Source: Devosia sp. RR2S18
GTDB taxonomy: Bacteria; Pseudomonadota; Alphaproteobacteria; Rhizobiales; Devosiaceae
DNA length: 64,000 nt
Direction of reading: 5' to 3'
Assembly (NCBI RefSeq): GCF_030177755.1
Contig: NZ_CP126539.1
Location: 2,070,001 to 2,134,000 of the forward strand
Positions 53,762-63,222 of this stretch are shown here, in pieces. Made by a program: the position numbers and the translations under genes. The stretch's first letter is position 1. Each line of letters starts with the position of its first letter. The notes under the pieces are model-generated. The model was not told where the DNA came from. It made no database searches and saw nothing but the letters and a program-made list of their open reading frames with translations.

Positions 53762-56700
53762 GTGAGCGCGTCAACCATCTCCGCAGACAATTCCGGCTCG
53801 CTCCCTGCGCCTGATGGACGGAGGCCAGCGCGTCTCGCTCTCAAAATCGCGGTGTGGGTTCTTGGGATCCCGGCGGCTCTGTTGCTGCTGCTCTATCTCG
53901 TTCTTCTCGTCACCCCCGTGCCATTACCCTTTGGCAGCAATGCTGCTGCCAGCTTCGCTCGCTCGGCCATGCCTCCTACGGGTCGGTTGGAGCTAGGGCA
54001 GATGGCGCTGGCGCTGGAAAACGGCGTCTGGCCGGTTTTGCGCTTTGCTGAGGTGGAAATGACCGACAGCAAGAGCGGCGCCAAGATCGGCATGGACGCA
54101 CTCGAGGTGGGTTTCTCGCCGGCGCGCGCATTGATCGGACAACCGGGTGCCAGCATCACACTGGTCGAGCCGCATATTCAGATCGTGCAGGATCTTTATG
54201 GTCCGCGCGTGACTACGCTTGAGATAGTGGAAGATGCGGCTGGAGGGCCCCCTACGGTTCGCGTGCTCGAAGGTCAGGACAGTTTCCCAACGGTCGGAAT
54301 TTCAAACCAGGGCCTCGCATTGGGGGACACTCCTGCGACCGTCACCATGCGCTCCGACAACGATTGGCTGGTCTACAATCTGGAGGCGGCAGAGCAGGCC
54401 GTGGCCGACATCCTGGTGCAGGCTGCACAGGGGCGGTTCTCCAAACTAGTCATCCGCGGCGGCACTCTGGACATGAGCGACTCCGTCTATGGACTGTTTC
54501 GCCGCTTCGACGACATCGACGTGACCTTACGGCCATCGCGGGACCTGCGGGAGGTGCGCGGAACCTTTGCCGCGACGTTCGGCGGGGAGGCCATGACCGG
54601 CACCTTCGGCCGAACGCTCGGCGAGGATGGCGGTTCGCGGCTCGAAGCGGACATCACCAATATCGACTTTTCGGCGTTCCTCCCCTTCATCGACGACGCG
54701 ACGAGTGTCGCCGCAGTGAGAGGTGCTGGAGCGCTTTCCATTGATGTCAACTTCAATCCTGCCGGTGGCAAGCTGGTCGGCGGGCGCTTCAAGGTCGATA
54801 TGACCGGACTTGATCTGCGCATTCAGGACGATCACTTCCCTATTGCCAGCTCCATCATGGACATCGAGTGGACACCGGACACAGGGCGCTTCCTGCTGGA
54901 GGAAACAGCGTTGCAGATCGGCCAGAGCTCGGCTCGGATATCGGGCATCTTCGGCATGGGGCTGGACCGAACTTTCGGCCCGACCGTCGGGATCAAGCTC
55001 GATGCCAGTGATGTCCATCTTCATCCCAACGATGTGGCAGCGCCTTCCGAACCGTTTGACCAGATCGAGTTCTCGGGGTGGTCAGCGCCGCTGTACGGCG
55101 CTTTGGGGATCGATCAGTTGGTAGCCCGCAAGGGTGATGCAACGGTGGAGACGATGGGGCGCATCGACATGCTTCAGGCTGGCCTCGGCATCGAGATGAC
55201 CTTAGCCGGCCAAGGAGCGAGTGCCGACGACGTCAAGCGCCTGTGGCCCTATTTTCTGGGGACAGAAAGCCGTGATTGGTTTGTGGCCAATGTGACGGAA
55301 GGCGAAGTCGCCAGCGCCCTCATGGAATTCAACTTTCCCGTGGGCTCGCTTGGTCTCGAAGGCGAGGACAAGCCCATTCCCGATGGCGCCATGCAGATCG
55401 AGATGGTCGGGATTGGCGTCGCCGTCAAACCAACCGCCGCCATGGCGCCAATCGCCATTGATGGCCGGACACGCTTGCAGGTCGATGATGCCGATGTGAC
55501 CATCTCTGCCGGCGGCGGCAGGCTTACAACTGCTGATGGCGGCGAGATCGTGGTGCGCAATCCAGCGCTGATCATGGACAATTCGACTCCGGGCGAAAAC
55601 CTCATCGAGATCTCGGGAGATATTACCGGGTCGATACCCGCCATTCTTGCACTTGTTGAGGAACAGCAGCCCGAAGCGCTCGCAGGCGCGGATCTGCCCC
55701 TCGATCTCAATGGGCTCTCTGGGGTGGTTGATCTGGGTCTGGTTGCCACCATCAAGCCGCCTGACGCGGCGAGTGGGCGTCCTCTGGACATCGGTTATGT
55801 CCTCAATGGCACAGTCGAAGACTTTGGGAGCGCTGCACCCATTCAAGGTCGAACCATCGACAACGGGCAGCTGGTTTTCAGTGCTTCCCAGCAGGGTTAT
55901 CAGCTCAGCGGCACCGCCGAGATCGATGGCATGGAGGCGGCCATCGAGGTGGCGGGCACACCCACTTCCGAGCCCACGTTCCGCCTTGCTTCCACGGTTG
56001 CAGTGGAAGACCTCGCAGCGATGGGCTTTGACGCTTCGGAGTTCCTGGACGGCGAGGTGGCTTTTGTCGCTCAGCCTATGGCCGATGGAGCCCTCCAGAT
56101 GGAGGTCGATCTGGAAAACGCCTCTTTGAACATCAAGGACTTGGGCATCAGCAAGGCGCGCGGTACGCCGGGCACCTTGTCCGCGACCATCCGGCAGGAT
56201 GAGGAGGTCACGGCTTTGGAGGATATCGAGCTGGCCTTCGGGACGGTTCGTGCCGAGGGAGCGATCGATTATCATGCCACTGAAGGCCTGCAATCGGCCG
56301 AGTTCAGCCAGTTCGGCCTGAGCGAAGGCGACAGCGCGCAGATCACGCTCAGCCCCATTGATGGGGGATACAGCGTCCAGGTCCGGGGCGAGCAACTTGA
56401 TTTAAGACCAATGCTCCGTCAGTTCTTCGGCCTCAATCAAGGCTCTGGCGGTGTGCAGGCCACGCAGATCGAACAAACACTGGCACTCGATGTGCAGCTC
56501 GAACGGGCGCTCGGGCACTACGCCACCACCGCCTTCAATCTTGACCTCGATCTGCTGCTGCGCGGCAGCGATATGCGCCGGGCCAATCTCACGGCCCAGT
56601 TCAGCGAGGGCAACAGCATCTCGATCACCACCAATCCGGCGCCGCGCGGGCGCACGCTCAGCGTCGCCTTCAACGACGCCGGGACAATCCTGCGCCTGCT

Positions 56701-57250
56701 CGGGGTCTACTCCCAGCTAGCAGGTGGTTCGGGCAATCTCGTCATGACCACCGACCGCGATGCGGATGTGGAGGCGGGCAAGCTGGTGATGCGCAACTTC
56801 TCGATCGTCGACGAGGCGAATGTGGCAGAAGTCCTCGGCAATCACTCCGATTCCAGAGCGGCGATCGCGCGGGAAAACCGGCTCGACTTCAATGTTGCCG
56901 AGGTTGACTTTTTACGACGGTCAGACCGGGTGGAAGTAACGAATGGGATGCTGACCGGTGCAACAGTGGGTGGCACAATGCGGGGCTTCATCTACACCAA
57001 TCAGAGGCAGTATGACCTCACCGGCACCTATGTCCCGCTGTTCGGGTTGAACAACGCATTCCAGCAAATTCCCCTTTTGGGCCCGCTACTTGGCGGCCGC
57101 AACGGGGAGGGCCTGGTCGGCATTACCTTTGCCGTGCAGGGCCCACTCGACAATCCCCAGTTCCGCATAAACCCGCTCTCGGCCCTGGCTCCAGGATTCT
57201 TCCGGGAATTGTTCGAATTTCGCGCCAAAGAGCAGCCGCAGGCGGAATAG
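53762..57250 (+). CDS. AsmA-like / DUF3971 large membrane-anchored protein (1162 aa)
   Basis: An AsmA/YhdP/TamB-superfamily protein. An N-terminal transmembrane helix (VWVLGIPAALLLLLYLVLLV, about residues 32-52) anchors a long beta-rich periplasmic part built from repeated beta strands. A central DUF3971-like part (about 400-700) and the AsmA-like C-terminal region (about 930-1130, with the FIYTNQRQYDLTGTYVPLFG and GLVGITFAVQGPLDNPQFRINPL signature) are present. Such proteins are thought to move phospholipids between the two membranes. The GTG start at 53762 is preferred because the helix then follows a normal 30-residue cytoplasmic segment. An in-frame ATG at 53645 would overlap the bcp promoter region. 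Confidence 0.85.
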   Translation: MSASTISADNSGSLPAPDGRRPARLALKIAVWVLGIPAALLLLLYLVLLVTPVPLPFGSNAAASFARSAMPPTGRLELGQMALALENGVWPVLRFAEVEMTDSKSGAKIGMDALEVGFSPARALIGQPGASITLVEPHIQIVQDLYGPRVTTLEIVEDAAGGPPTVRVLEGQDSFPTVGISNQGLALGDTPATVTMRSDNDWLVYNLEAAEQAVADILVQAAQGRFSKLVIRGGTLDMSDSVYGLFRRFDDIDVTLRPSRDLREVRGTFAATFGGEAMTGTFGRTLGEDGGSRLEADITNIDFSAFLPFIDDATSVAAVRGAGALSIDVNFNPAGGKLVGGRFKVDMTGLDLRIQDDHFPIASSIMDIEWTPDTGRFLLEETALQIGQSSARISGIFGMGLDRTFGPTVGIKLDASDVHLHPNDVAAPSEPFDQIEFSGWSAPLYGALGIDQLVARKGDATVETMGRIDMLQAGLGIEMTLAGQGASADDVKRLWPYFLGTESRDWFVANVTEGEVASALMEFNFPVGSLGLEGEDKPIPDGAMQIEMVGIGVAVKPTAAMAPIAIDGRTRLQVDDADVTISAGGGRLTTADGGEIVVRNPALIMDNSTPGENLIEISGDITGSIPAILALVEEQQPEALAGADLPLDLNGLSGVVDLGLVATIKPPDAASGRPLDIGYVLNGTVEDFGSAAPIQGRTIDNGQLVFSASQQGYQLSGTAEIDGMEAAIEVAGTPTSEPTFRLASTVAVEDLAAMGFDASEFLDGEVAFVAQPMADGALQMEVDLENASLNIKDLGISKARGTPGTLSATIRQDEEVTALEDIELAFGTVRAEGAIDYHATEGLQSAEFSQFGLSEGDSAQITLSPIDGGYSVQVRGEQLDLRPMLRQFFGLNQGSGGVQATQIEQTLALDVQLERALGHYATTAFNLDLDLLLRGSDMRRANLTAQFSEGNSISITTNPAPRGRTLSVAFNDAGTILRLLGVYSQLAGGSGNLVMTTDRDADVEAGKLVMRNFSIVDEANVAEVLGNHSDSRAAIARENRLDFNVAEVDFLRRSDRVEVTNGMLTGATVGGTMRGFIYTNQRQYDLTGTYVPLFGLNNAFQQIPLLGPLLGGRNGEGLVGITFAVQGPLDNPQFRINPLSALAPGFFRELFEFRAKEQPQAE

Positions 57251-57258
57251 CAAAGAAA

Positions 57259-57292
57259 AGCCTCCGTTATGAACGGAGGCTGAATGGATTTT
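57259..57292. terminator. Bidirectional terminator between the AsmA-like gene and tyrS
   Basis: A 10-bp stem (AGCCTCCGTT/AACGGAGGCT, loop ATG) lies 9 nt after the AsmA-like stop. T-rich tracts follow on both strands (GGATTTTT on plus, TTTTCTTT on minus). Confidence 0.8.
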
Positions 57293-57312
57293 TCTGAGGT
57301 TTTTGCTGCTCT

Positions 57313-58557
57313 TTAGCTCGGCTTAATGAGTGCGTGACGCTTCTTGCCCACTGAAAGCTTGATTACCCCCTCGCTCAGCAGGGCATTGTCGCCCAGGACC
57401 AGCTTGTCATCTTCGATCACCGCATCATTGACCCGAACGGCTCCGGACTGCACGTGCCGACGGGCTTCGCCGTTGGAGCCAGCCAAGCCGGCCGTCACGA
57501 GGGCTGACAGAATGCCGATGCCGTTTGCCAGTTCGGCGTAGGATACCGTCGCGGTGGGCAGCGACAGGTCGAGTGCACCGGTCTCGAACGTAGCACGAGC
57601 GGTCGCCGCAGCTTCTTCGGCTGCGGCGCGGCCGCGGATCATGGCCGTTACTTCGGTGGCGAGACGTTTCTTGGCGTCGTTGATGTCCCCGGCGACCACA
57701 CGGGCGATCTCGTCCAGCGGCAACGTGGTGTAGAGCTTGAGGAAGCGCTCGACGTCGGCGTCCTCCGTGTTGCGCCAGTATTGCCAGAAGTCATAGGCGG
57801 AAAGAAGGTCTGGGTTGAGCCAGATGGCGCCGTTCATCGACTTGCCCATCTTCTGGCCCGATGCCGTGGTCAGTAAAGGCGAGGTCAGGGCGTAGAGCTG
57901 TGGGGTGCCCATGCGGTGCCCCAGATCGATGCCGTTGACGATATTACCCCACTGATCCGAACCGCCCATTTGCAGACGCACACCGTAGCGCTTGTTGAGC
58001 TCCACGAAGTCGTAGGCCTGCAGGATCATGTAGTTGAATTCGAGGAAGCTCAGCGACTGCTCACGATCCAGGCGCTGCTTCACGGAATCAAAGCTCAGCA
58101 TACGGTTGACCGAGAAGTGCTGGCCAACATCGCGCAGGAACTCGAGATAATTGAGCGGCAGCAGCCACTCGGCGTTGTTGAGCATCAACGCGTCCTTGGA
58201 GCCATCGCCAAAGGTCAGGTAGTTGGAAAAGACTTGCTTGATGCCGTCGATGTTAGACTGGATGGTGTCGACGGTCATGAGCTTGCGCGCCTCGTCCTTG
58301 AAGGACGGGTCACCCACCATGCCGGTGCCACCACCCATGAGAGCGACTGCGCGGTGGCCGGTCTTTCCCAGCCAGTGCAGCATCATGATCTGGATAAGGC
58401 TGCCGACATGCAGGCTCGACGCGGTGGGATCGAAGCCGATATAGGCGCTCACCGTCTCGGTGGCGAAAAGCCTGTCCAAACCTTCAGGGTCGGAGATCTG
58501 ATGGATGAAACCGCGTTCGGAGAGGGTGCGGAGGAATTCTGATTTGAACTGGGTCAT
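57313..58557 (-). CDS. tyrS: Tyrosyl-tRNA synthetase
   Basis: It charges tRNA-Tyr with tyrosine in the cytoplasm. The 414-aa class I synthetase has the HIGH-like HVGS (about residue 51) in [24 protein letters not shown], the tyrosine-site [20 protein letters not shown] and KMGKS (about 236). A C-terminal S4 RNA-binding domain (about 350-410, [17 protein letters not shown]) follows. The start at 58557 matches the family; the ATG at 58632 falls in the repeat region. Confidence 0.96.
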   Translation of the reverse strand: MTQFKSEFLRTLSERGFIHQISDPEGLDRLFATETVSAYIGFDPTASSLHVGSLIQIMMLHWLGKTGHRAVALMGGGTGMVGDPSFKDEARKLMTVDTIQSNIDGIKQVFSNYLTFGDGSKDALMLNNAEWLLPLNYLEFLRDVGQHFSVNRMLSFDSVKQRLDREQSLSFLEFNYMILQAYDFVELNKRYGVRLQMGGSDQWGNIVNGIDLGHRMGTPQLYALTSPLLTTASGQKMGKSMNGAIWLNPDLLSAYDFWQYWRNTEDADVERFLKLYTTLPLDEIARVVAGDINDAKKRLATEVTAMIRGRAAAEEAAATARATFETGALDLSLPTATVSYAELANGIGILSALVTAGLAGSNGEARRHVQSGAVRVNDAVIEDDKLVLGDNALLSEGVIKLSVGKKRHALIKPS

Positions 58558-58590
58558 TTGATGCGATCCAAAGGTCGTCCCCGTCACAGG

Positions 58591-58678
58591 GTCATTCTCG
58601 CGCATGCGGGAACCTCTGTTTGAAAGGACCACCAGAAAGAAAACGGAGGTCCCCGCCTGCGCGGGGATACCGTGGTGG
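58591..58678. repeat. Inverted pair of palindromic repeats (REPIN-like) upstream of tyrS
   Basis: Two related elements in opposite orientation: GGTCATTCTCGCGCATGCGG (from 58589) and, read on the minus strand, GGTATCCCCGCGCAGGCGGG (from 58672 down). Each ends ACCTC(T/C)GTTT. They face each other across about 25 bp. The family differs from the repeats at 1131-1948. Similar CCCCGC-rich elements are common in alphaproteobacteria. Confidence 0.7.
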
Positions 58679-58703
58679 TTTCAATCGCCTCAGTGCGCTC
58701 TAA

Positions 58704-59366
58704 TTAGCGCCCGCCGCCGGCGGCGATCTCTTGCCGGCGACGGTCGAGATAATCGGCGCAACGGGTGGTCAGTTCATCGATCTGGCCTTCGAAGAAGTGG
58801 TTCGCCCCGTCGACGATCTGCTGCTCGATGGTGATGCCTTTCTGCGTCTTCAGCTTGTCGACCAGCTTCTGAACCGAGGTGGGCGGGGCCACCCGATCCT
58901 TGTCGCCATGGATAATAAGACCGGAGGAAGGGCAGGGGGCCAGGAACGAGAAGTCGTAGAGGTTCTCGGGCGGAGCCACCGAGATAAAACCTTCCACCTC
59001 GGGGCGCCGCATCAACAATTGCATCCCGATCCAAGCACCGAAGGAGAAGCCGGCGATCCAGCACCCGCGCGATTCGCGATTGATGGTTTGCAGCCAGTCG
59101 AGCGCCGATGCGGCATCCGAGAGTTCGCCGATCCCGTGATCGAACAGGCCTTGCGAACGGCCGACGCCGCGCGAATTGAAGCGCAGCACGGCAAAGCCAC
59201 GCTCGGCGAACATATAGAAGAGATTGTAGACAATCTGGTTGTTCATCGTCCCGCCGAACTGCGGGTGTGGATGCAGCACGATGGCGATAGGAGCGTTGGG
59301 CTCCTTGCCCGGCTGATAGCGGCCTTCCAGACGGCCTTCGGGCCCGTTGAAAATCACTTCTGGCAT
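58704..59366 (-). CDS. Alpha/beta-hydrolase family protein (220 aa)
   Basis: A serine hydrolase fold of the YfhR/DUF-type 'alpha/beta hydrolase' group. The oxyanion-side LHPHPQFGGTMNNQIV, nucleophile elbow GFSFGAW (Ser about residue 109), Asp in HGDKDRVAPP and His in GANHFFEG form an apparently complete triad. The physiological substrate is unknown. In several Rhizobiales it lies next to tyrS and the suf cluster, as here, with no clear functional reason. The start is MPEVIFNGPEGRLEGRY at 59366. Confidence 0.85.
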   Translation of the reverse strand: MPEVIFNGPEGRLEGRYQPGKEPNAPIAIVLHPHPQFGGTMNNQIVYNLFYMFAERGFAVLRFNSRGVGRSQGLFDHGIGELSDAASALDWLQTINRESRGCWIAGFSFGAWIGMQLLMRRPEVEGFISVAPPENLYDFSFLAPCPSSGLIIHGDKDRVAPPTSVQKLVDKLKTQKGITIEQQIVDGANHFFEGQIDELTTRCADYLDRRRQEIAAGGGR

Positions 59367-59484
59367 GGTGTTGTTCTTCCGGCCATTTGGCTCTGTTCGT
59401 GTGGCTTTGCCGAGCCCTCAGGGTTGGCGGGCATCCGCTTGACTAAGCGCGTCCCGCTCCCTAAAACATGGGTCGAAAAACCAG

Positions 59485-59501
59485 TTTAGAATTATTCGAA
59501 A
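59485..59501 (+). promoter_or_regulatory. Probable Irr (ICE-box) operator upstream of the suf cluster
   Basis: TTTAGAATTATTCGAAA is a near-perfect inverted repeat (TTTAGAA-3-TTCGAAA) resembling the Irr iron-control element, TTTAGAA..TTCTAAA. It lies 152 bp upstream of the cysteine desulfurase start, in the divergent region shared with the hydrolase gene. Iron control of suf genes by Irr or RirA is known in Rhizobiales; the match here is by eye. Confidence 0.6.
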
Positions 59502-59652
59502 CTTGGTTTTGCGGCCGAAACCGGCCTGAGAGCGCCCCTTGTAATGAAGTTGGACGCCAAATTTCAAGAAGTGTTTGGAGTCGGCGGCCCGCGGGGCAGT
59601 TCGGTTCAGGCATGGACGGTATGAGCGGCGCGCATGCGCCACCTTGGAAACC

Positions 59653-60804
59653 ATGATGGCGCGACAGGCGGTCTATCTCGATCACAATGCCGCAGCCCCG
59701 CTTCTTCCTGAAGCGCGGGCGGCGCTCCTTGCTGCTTTGGAACTGACGGGCAATGCGTCGTCTGTTCACAGCCACGGTCGCGCACTGCGCGATCTGATCG
59801 AGACCGCGCGAGGAAAGGTAGCGATCTTAGCGGGCGCCGATTCCAAGCAGGTGGTTTTCACCGGCTCGGCAACAGAGGCAATTACCCAGGCTATCGTCGG
59901 CGGCGCCAAGACCTTTGCCGCGGACGCGGTTGTTGTTAGCGGCGGTGAACACGCAGCGGTAACCAAGGCCGCAGAGGCAACGGGCTTGCCCGTAACAGCT
60001 ATTGGCCTTCTGCCCGACGGGAGTGTCCATCTTGATCAATTGTCAGCGCGTCTGGTGGAAGCGGATGAGAAGGGGGAAACCCTTCTGGTGGCCCTGCATT
60101 GGGTCAACAACGAAACTGGTGTGGTGCAGCCTATCGGTAGGATCAACGCCATAGTTGGCCCTACCCGTCACACGCTGTTTATCGATGCGGTGCAGGCCTT
60201 GGGCAAGCTACCCCTCGAATTTGCCGCATCCGCTCCCGATATGATGGCTGTGAGCGGCCACAAAATTGGGGCTCCAGCGGGTGTAGGTGCGCTGCTGGTC
60301 AAGGGGCACGCCGACACGGTGCTGCTCATTCCGGGTGGTGGACAAGAGCAGGGACGGCGTGGTGGCAGTCCGGCCGCAGCGTTGATCGCTGCCTTCGGCG
60401 CAGCTGCGGCGGCATACCCCCAGCACTACGAGGCAGCTGGGGTGCCAGCTTTGTTGGAACGGCTGGAAGTCGGGTTGCGGAGTATTGCAGCCGCAACGGT
60501 TTTTTTCGGCGCGGATCGGATTGGCAATACGACCAACTTCGCCGTGCCAGGAGTGCAGAATACGACGGCCATGATGGCGCTGGATCTGGCGGGACTTTCC
60601 GTGTCCTCAGGATCGGCGTGCTCATCCGGCAAGGTCGGTCCGAGCCATGTGTTGGCAGCCATGGGCGTTGCTCCCGAGCTTGCACAGTGCGCATTGCGGG
60701 TCAGCCTGGGCTGGTCGACTACCGCAGAGGACGTCGATGCGTTCCTTGCTGGTTACCAATCCATTCTCTCGCGGCAGCGTGGCCGCGAAGGTGAAGCCGC
60801 CTAG
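59653..60804 (+). CDS. Cysteine desulfurase (NifS/IscS-like)
   Basis: A PLP enzyme that releases sulfur from cysteine as a persulfide for iron-sulfur cluster assembly. The 383-aa protein has YLDHNAAAPL at the N-terminus, the PLP lysine in SGHKIGAPAGVG (about 205), and the mobile catalytic Cys in SGSACSSGKVGPSHV (about 322), which fits the class I (NifS/IscS) type. It is the first gene of the suf operon and 67 bp before sufB. The start at 59653 (ATGATG) begins the family N-terminus; longer in-frame starts would add 26 residues without similarity. Confidence 0.88.
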   Translation: MMARQAVYLDHNAAAPLLPEARAALLAALELTGNASSVHSHGRALRDLIETARGKVAILAGADSKQVVFTGSATEAITQAIVGGAKTFAADAVVVSGGEHAAVTKAAEATGLPVTAIGLLPDGSVHLDQLSARLVEADEKGETLLVALHWVNNETGVVQPIGRINAIVGPTRHTLFIDAVQALGKLPLEFAASAPDMMAVSGHKIGAPAGVGALLVKGHADTVLLIPGGGQEQGRRGGSPAAALIAAFGAAAAAYPQHYEAAGVPALLERLEVGLRSIAAATVFFGADRIGNTTNFAVPGVQNTTAMMALDLAGLSVSSGSACSSGKVGPSHVLAAMGVAPELAQCALRVSLGWSTTAEDVDAFLAGYQSILSRQRGREGEAA

Positions 60805-60871
60805 CGGCATATAAGTTTTTGAAGGCTCGCGGCGACCTTGAATCGCCGATGGGTGATAAGGAGAAGCCGAA

Positions 60872-62398
60872 ATGGCGTACGATATTCCGACGCTCAAGGA
60901 GAACATCGACCGCGACACGGTCGACCAGGTGCTGGCGCTCGATGTCGACAAGTACAAGTATGGGTTCGAGACACTCATCGAATCCGACGTTGCGCCTCCC
61001 GGTCTCAACGAGGATATCGTGCGTCTCATCTCGGCCAAGAAGGGCGAGCCTGAGTGGATGCTGAACTGGCGTCTGGAGGCTTTCCGTCGCTGGCAGACCA
61101 TGCAGGAGCCCAACTGGGCCAAGGTGCACTACCCCAAGATCGATTTTCAATCGATCAGCTATTATGCAGCCCCCAAGACGACGAGCGGCCCCAAGAGCCT
61201 CGACGAAGTCGATCCCGAGCTGCTGCGGACCTATGAGAAGCTGGGCATTCCGCTCAAGGAGCAGGCAATCCTGGCAGGTGTGCAGGGCGCTGGCGAGCCG
61301 ACGGGCGCGCCATTCAGCAGCAATGTGGCGGTTGACGCGGTCTTCGACTCGGTTTCGGTCGTAACGACATTCCGCAAGGAACTGGCCAAGCAGGGGATTA
61401 TCTTCTGCTCGATCTCGGAAGCCATCCGAGAGTATCCGGAGCTGGTGCAGAAATATCTCGGGTCGGTCGTGCCGGTGACCGACAACTTCTACGCCACGCT
61501 GAACTCGGCTGTCTTTACCGATGGGTCCTTTGTCTACATCCCCAAGGGCGTGCGCTGCCCGATGGAGCTCTCGACCTATTTCCGCATCAACGAGAAGAAC
61601 ACTGGGCAGTTCGAGCGGACGCTGATCATCGCAGACGACGACAGCTATGTGAGCTATCTCGAAGGCTGCACCGCGCCGATGCGTGACGAGAACCAGCTGC
61701 ACGCTGCCGTGGTGGAACTGGTGGCGCTCGACAATGCCGAGATCAAGTACTCGACCGTTCAGAATTGGTACCCAGGCGACAAAAACGGCAAGGGCGGGAT
61801 CTACAACTTCGTTACCAAGCGGGGCGATTGCCGCGGCCACCACTCCAAGATCTCCTGGACGCAGGTGGAAACCGGCTCGGCCATCACCTGGAAGTACCCT
61901 AGCTGCATCCTGCGGGGCGACCATAGCCGGGGCGAGTTCTACTCAATCGCCATTTCCAACGGCTATCAGCAGGTCGATAGCGGTACCAAGATGATCCATT
62001 TGGGCAAGAATACGTCCAGCCGCATCATTTCCAAGGGTATTGCTGCCGGCTTCTCGGACAACACCTATCGCGGTCAGGTCTCGGCCCACGCCAAGGCGAA
62101 GAACGCCCGCAACTTCACGCAGTGCGATTCCCTGCTGATCGGTGACAAGTGCGGTGCCCACACCGTGCCCTATATCGAGAGCCGCAACGGTACGGCGGTG
62201 TTCGAGCACGAGGCAACGACGTCCAAGATTTCGGACGACCAGATGTTCTACTGCCAGCAGCGTGGCCTCGATGAGGAAGAAGCGGTGGCCCTGATCGTCA
62301 ATGGGTTCGTGCGCGACGTGCTGCAGCAATTGCCGATGGAGTTCATGGTGGAAACCCAAAAGCTGATCTCGATCAGTCTCGAAGGCAGCGTCGGCTAA
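60872..62398 (+). CDS. sufB: Fe-S cluster assembly scaffold SufB
   Basis: The central scaffold of the SufBC2D complex, on which iron-sulfur clusters are assembled in the cytoplasm. The 508-aa protein has the family's conserved C-terminal beta-helix: [23 protein letters not shown] region (residues 200-220), [25 protein letters not shown] and the end region [26 protein letters not shown] precedes the ATG by 8 nt. It is followed by sufC 59 bp later. Confidence 0.96.
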   Translation: MAYDIPTLKENIDRDTVDQVLALDVDKYKYGFETLIESDVAPPGLNEDIVRLISAKKGEPEWMLNWRLEAFRRWQTMQEPNWAKVHYPKIDFQSISYYAAPKTTSGPKSLDEVDPELLRTYEKLGIPLKEQAILAGVQGAGEPTGAPFSSNVAVDAVFDSVSVVTTFRKELAKQGIIFCSISEAIREYPELVQKYLGSVVPVTDNFYATLNSAVFTDGSFVYIPKGVRCPMELSTYFRINEKNTGQFERTLIIADDDSYVSYLEGCTAPMRDENQLHAAVVELVALDNAEIKYSTVQNWYPGDKNGKGGIYNFVTKRGDCRGHHSKISWTQVETGSAITWKYPSCILRGDHSRGEFYSIAISNGYQQVDSGTKMIHLGKNTSSRIISKGIAAGFSDNTYRGQVSAHAKAKNARNFTQCDSLLIGDKCGAHTVPYIESRNGTAVFEHEATTSKISDDQMFYCQQRGLDEEEAVALIVNGFVRDVLQQLPMEFMVETQKLISISLEGSVG

Positions 62399-62457
62399 CA
62401 CAATCAAGCATCAATGCGGGCGGCGCTCAGGGCGACCCCGGCACAGTGGAGAAACAG

Positions 62458-63219
62458 ATGACCACCCCAATTCTTGAAATCCGGAACCTGCACGCCCGTA
62501 TAGAAGATCGCGAGATCCTCAAGGGCGTCAACCTGACCATTCCTGCCGGACAGGTGCATGCTGTGATGGGCCGTAATGGCTCGGGCAAGTCGACTCTGAG
62601 CTATGTGCTCGCCGGCAAGGAAGACTATGAAGTCACCGAGGGCGAGATCCTGCTCAACGGCGAAAACATTCTCGAGATGGAGCCCTCCGAGCGGGCCACT
62701 GCCGGTGTATTCCTGGCCTTCCAGTACCCGATCGAGATCCCCGGCGTTGCCACGATGACCTTCCTCAAGGCGGCCATCAACGCCCAGCGTAAGGCGCGCG
62801 GCGAAGGCGAGCTCTCGACGCCGGAATTCATGAGGGTCGTCAAGGAAGCCGGGTCGCAGCTCAATATCGATGCCAGCATGCTCAAGCGGCCGCTCAATGT
62901 CGGTTTCTCGGGTGGCGAGAAGAAGCGTGCCGAGATCCTGCAGATGGCGCTGCTGAAGCCCTCGCTCTGCGTACTCGACGAGACTGACTCTGGCCTCGAC
63001 ATCGACGCTCTGCAACTGGTCTCCAAGGGCGTGAACGCTCTACGCGCAGAGAACCGGTCGATGCTGGTCATCACCCACTACCAGCGTCTGCTCAACCACA
63101 TCGTGCCGGACGTGGTGCATGTGTTCAGCGATGGTCGCGTCGTGGAAAGCGGCGATAAGGACCTGGCGCTGCAGCTCGAAGCCCGCGGCTACGCCGAATT
63201 CGACACGACGGCGGCCTGA
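62458..63219 (+). CDS. sufC: Fe-S cluster assembly ATPase SufC
   Basis: The soluble ABC-type ATPase of the SufBC2D complex; ATP binding drives scaffold opening. The 253-aa protein has Walker A GRNGSGKST, the SufC-typical LAFQYPIEIPG after the Q-loop, signature GFSGGEKKRAEILQMALL, Walker B LCVLDETDSGLDID and switch His ITHYQRLL. The start at 62458 has GGAG 8 nt upstream; a GTG at 62446 would add four residues. Confidence 0.96.
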   Translation: MTTPILEIRNLHARIEDREILKGVNLTIPAGQVHAVMGRNGSGKSTLSYVLAGKEDYEVTEGEILLNGENILEMEPSERATAGVFLAFQYPIEIPGVATMTFLKAAINAQRKARGEGELSTPEFMRVVKEAGSQLNIDASMLKRPLNVGFSGGEKKRAEILQMALLKPSLCVLDETDSGLDIDALQLVSKGVNALRAENRSMLVITHYQRLLNHIVPDVVHVFSDGRVVESGDKDLALQLEARGYAEFDTTAA

Positions 63220-63222
63220 CCC

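Noticed and set aside
53577..53774. Long N-terminal form of the Bcp gene starting at 53774
   Set aside because: The extra 54 residues are unlike any peroxiredoxin and overlap the AsmA-like gene start; the TTG at 53612 gives normal length.
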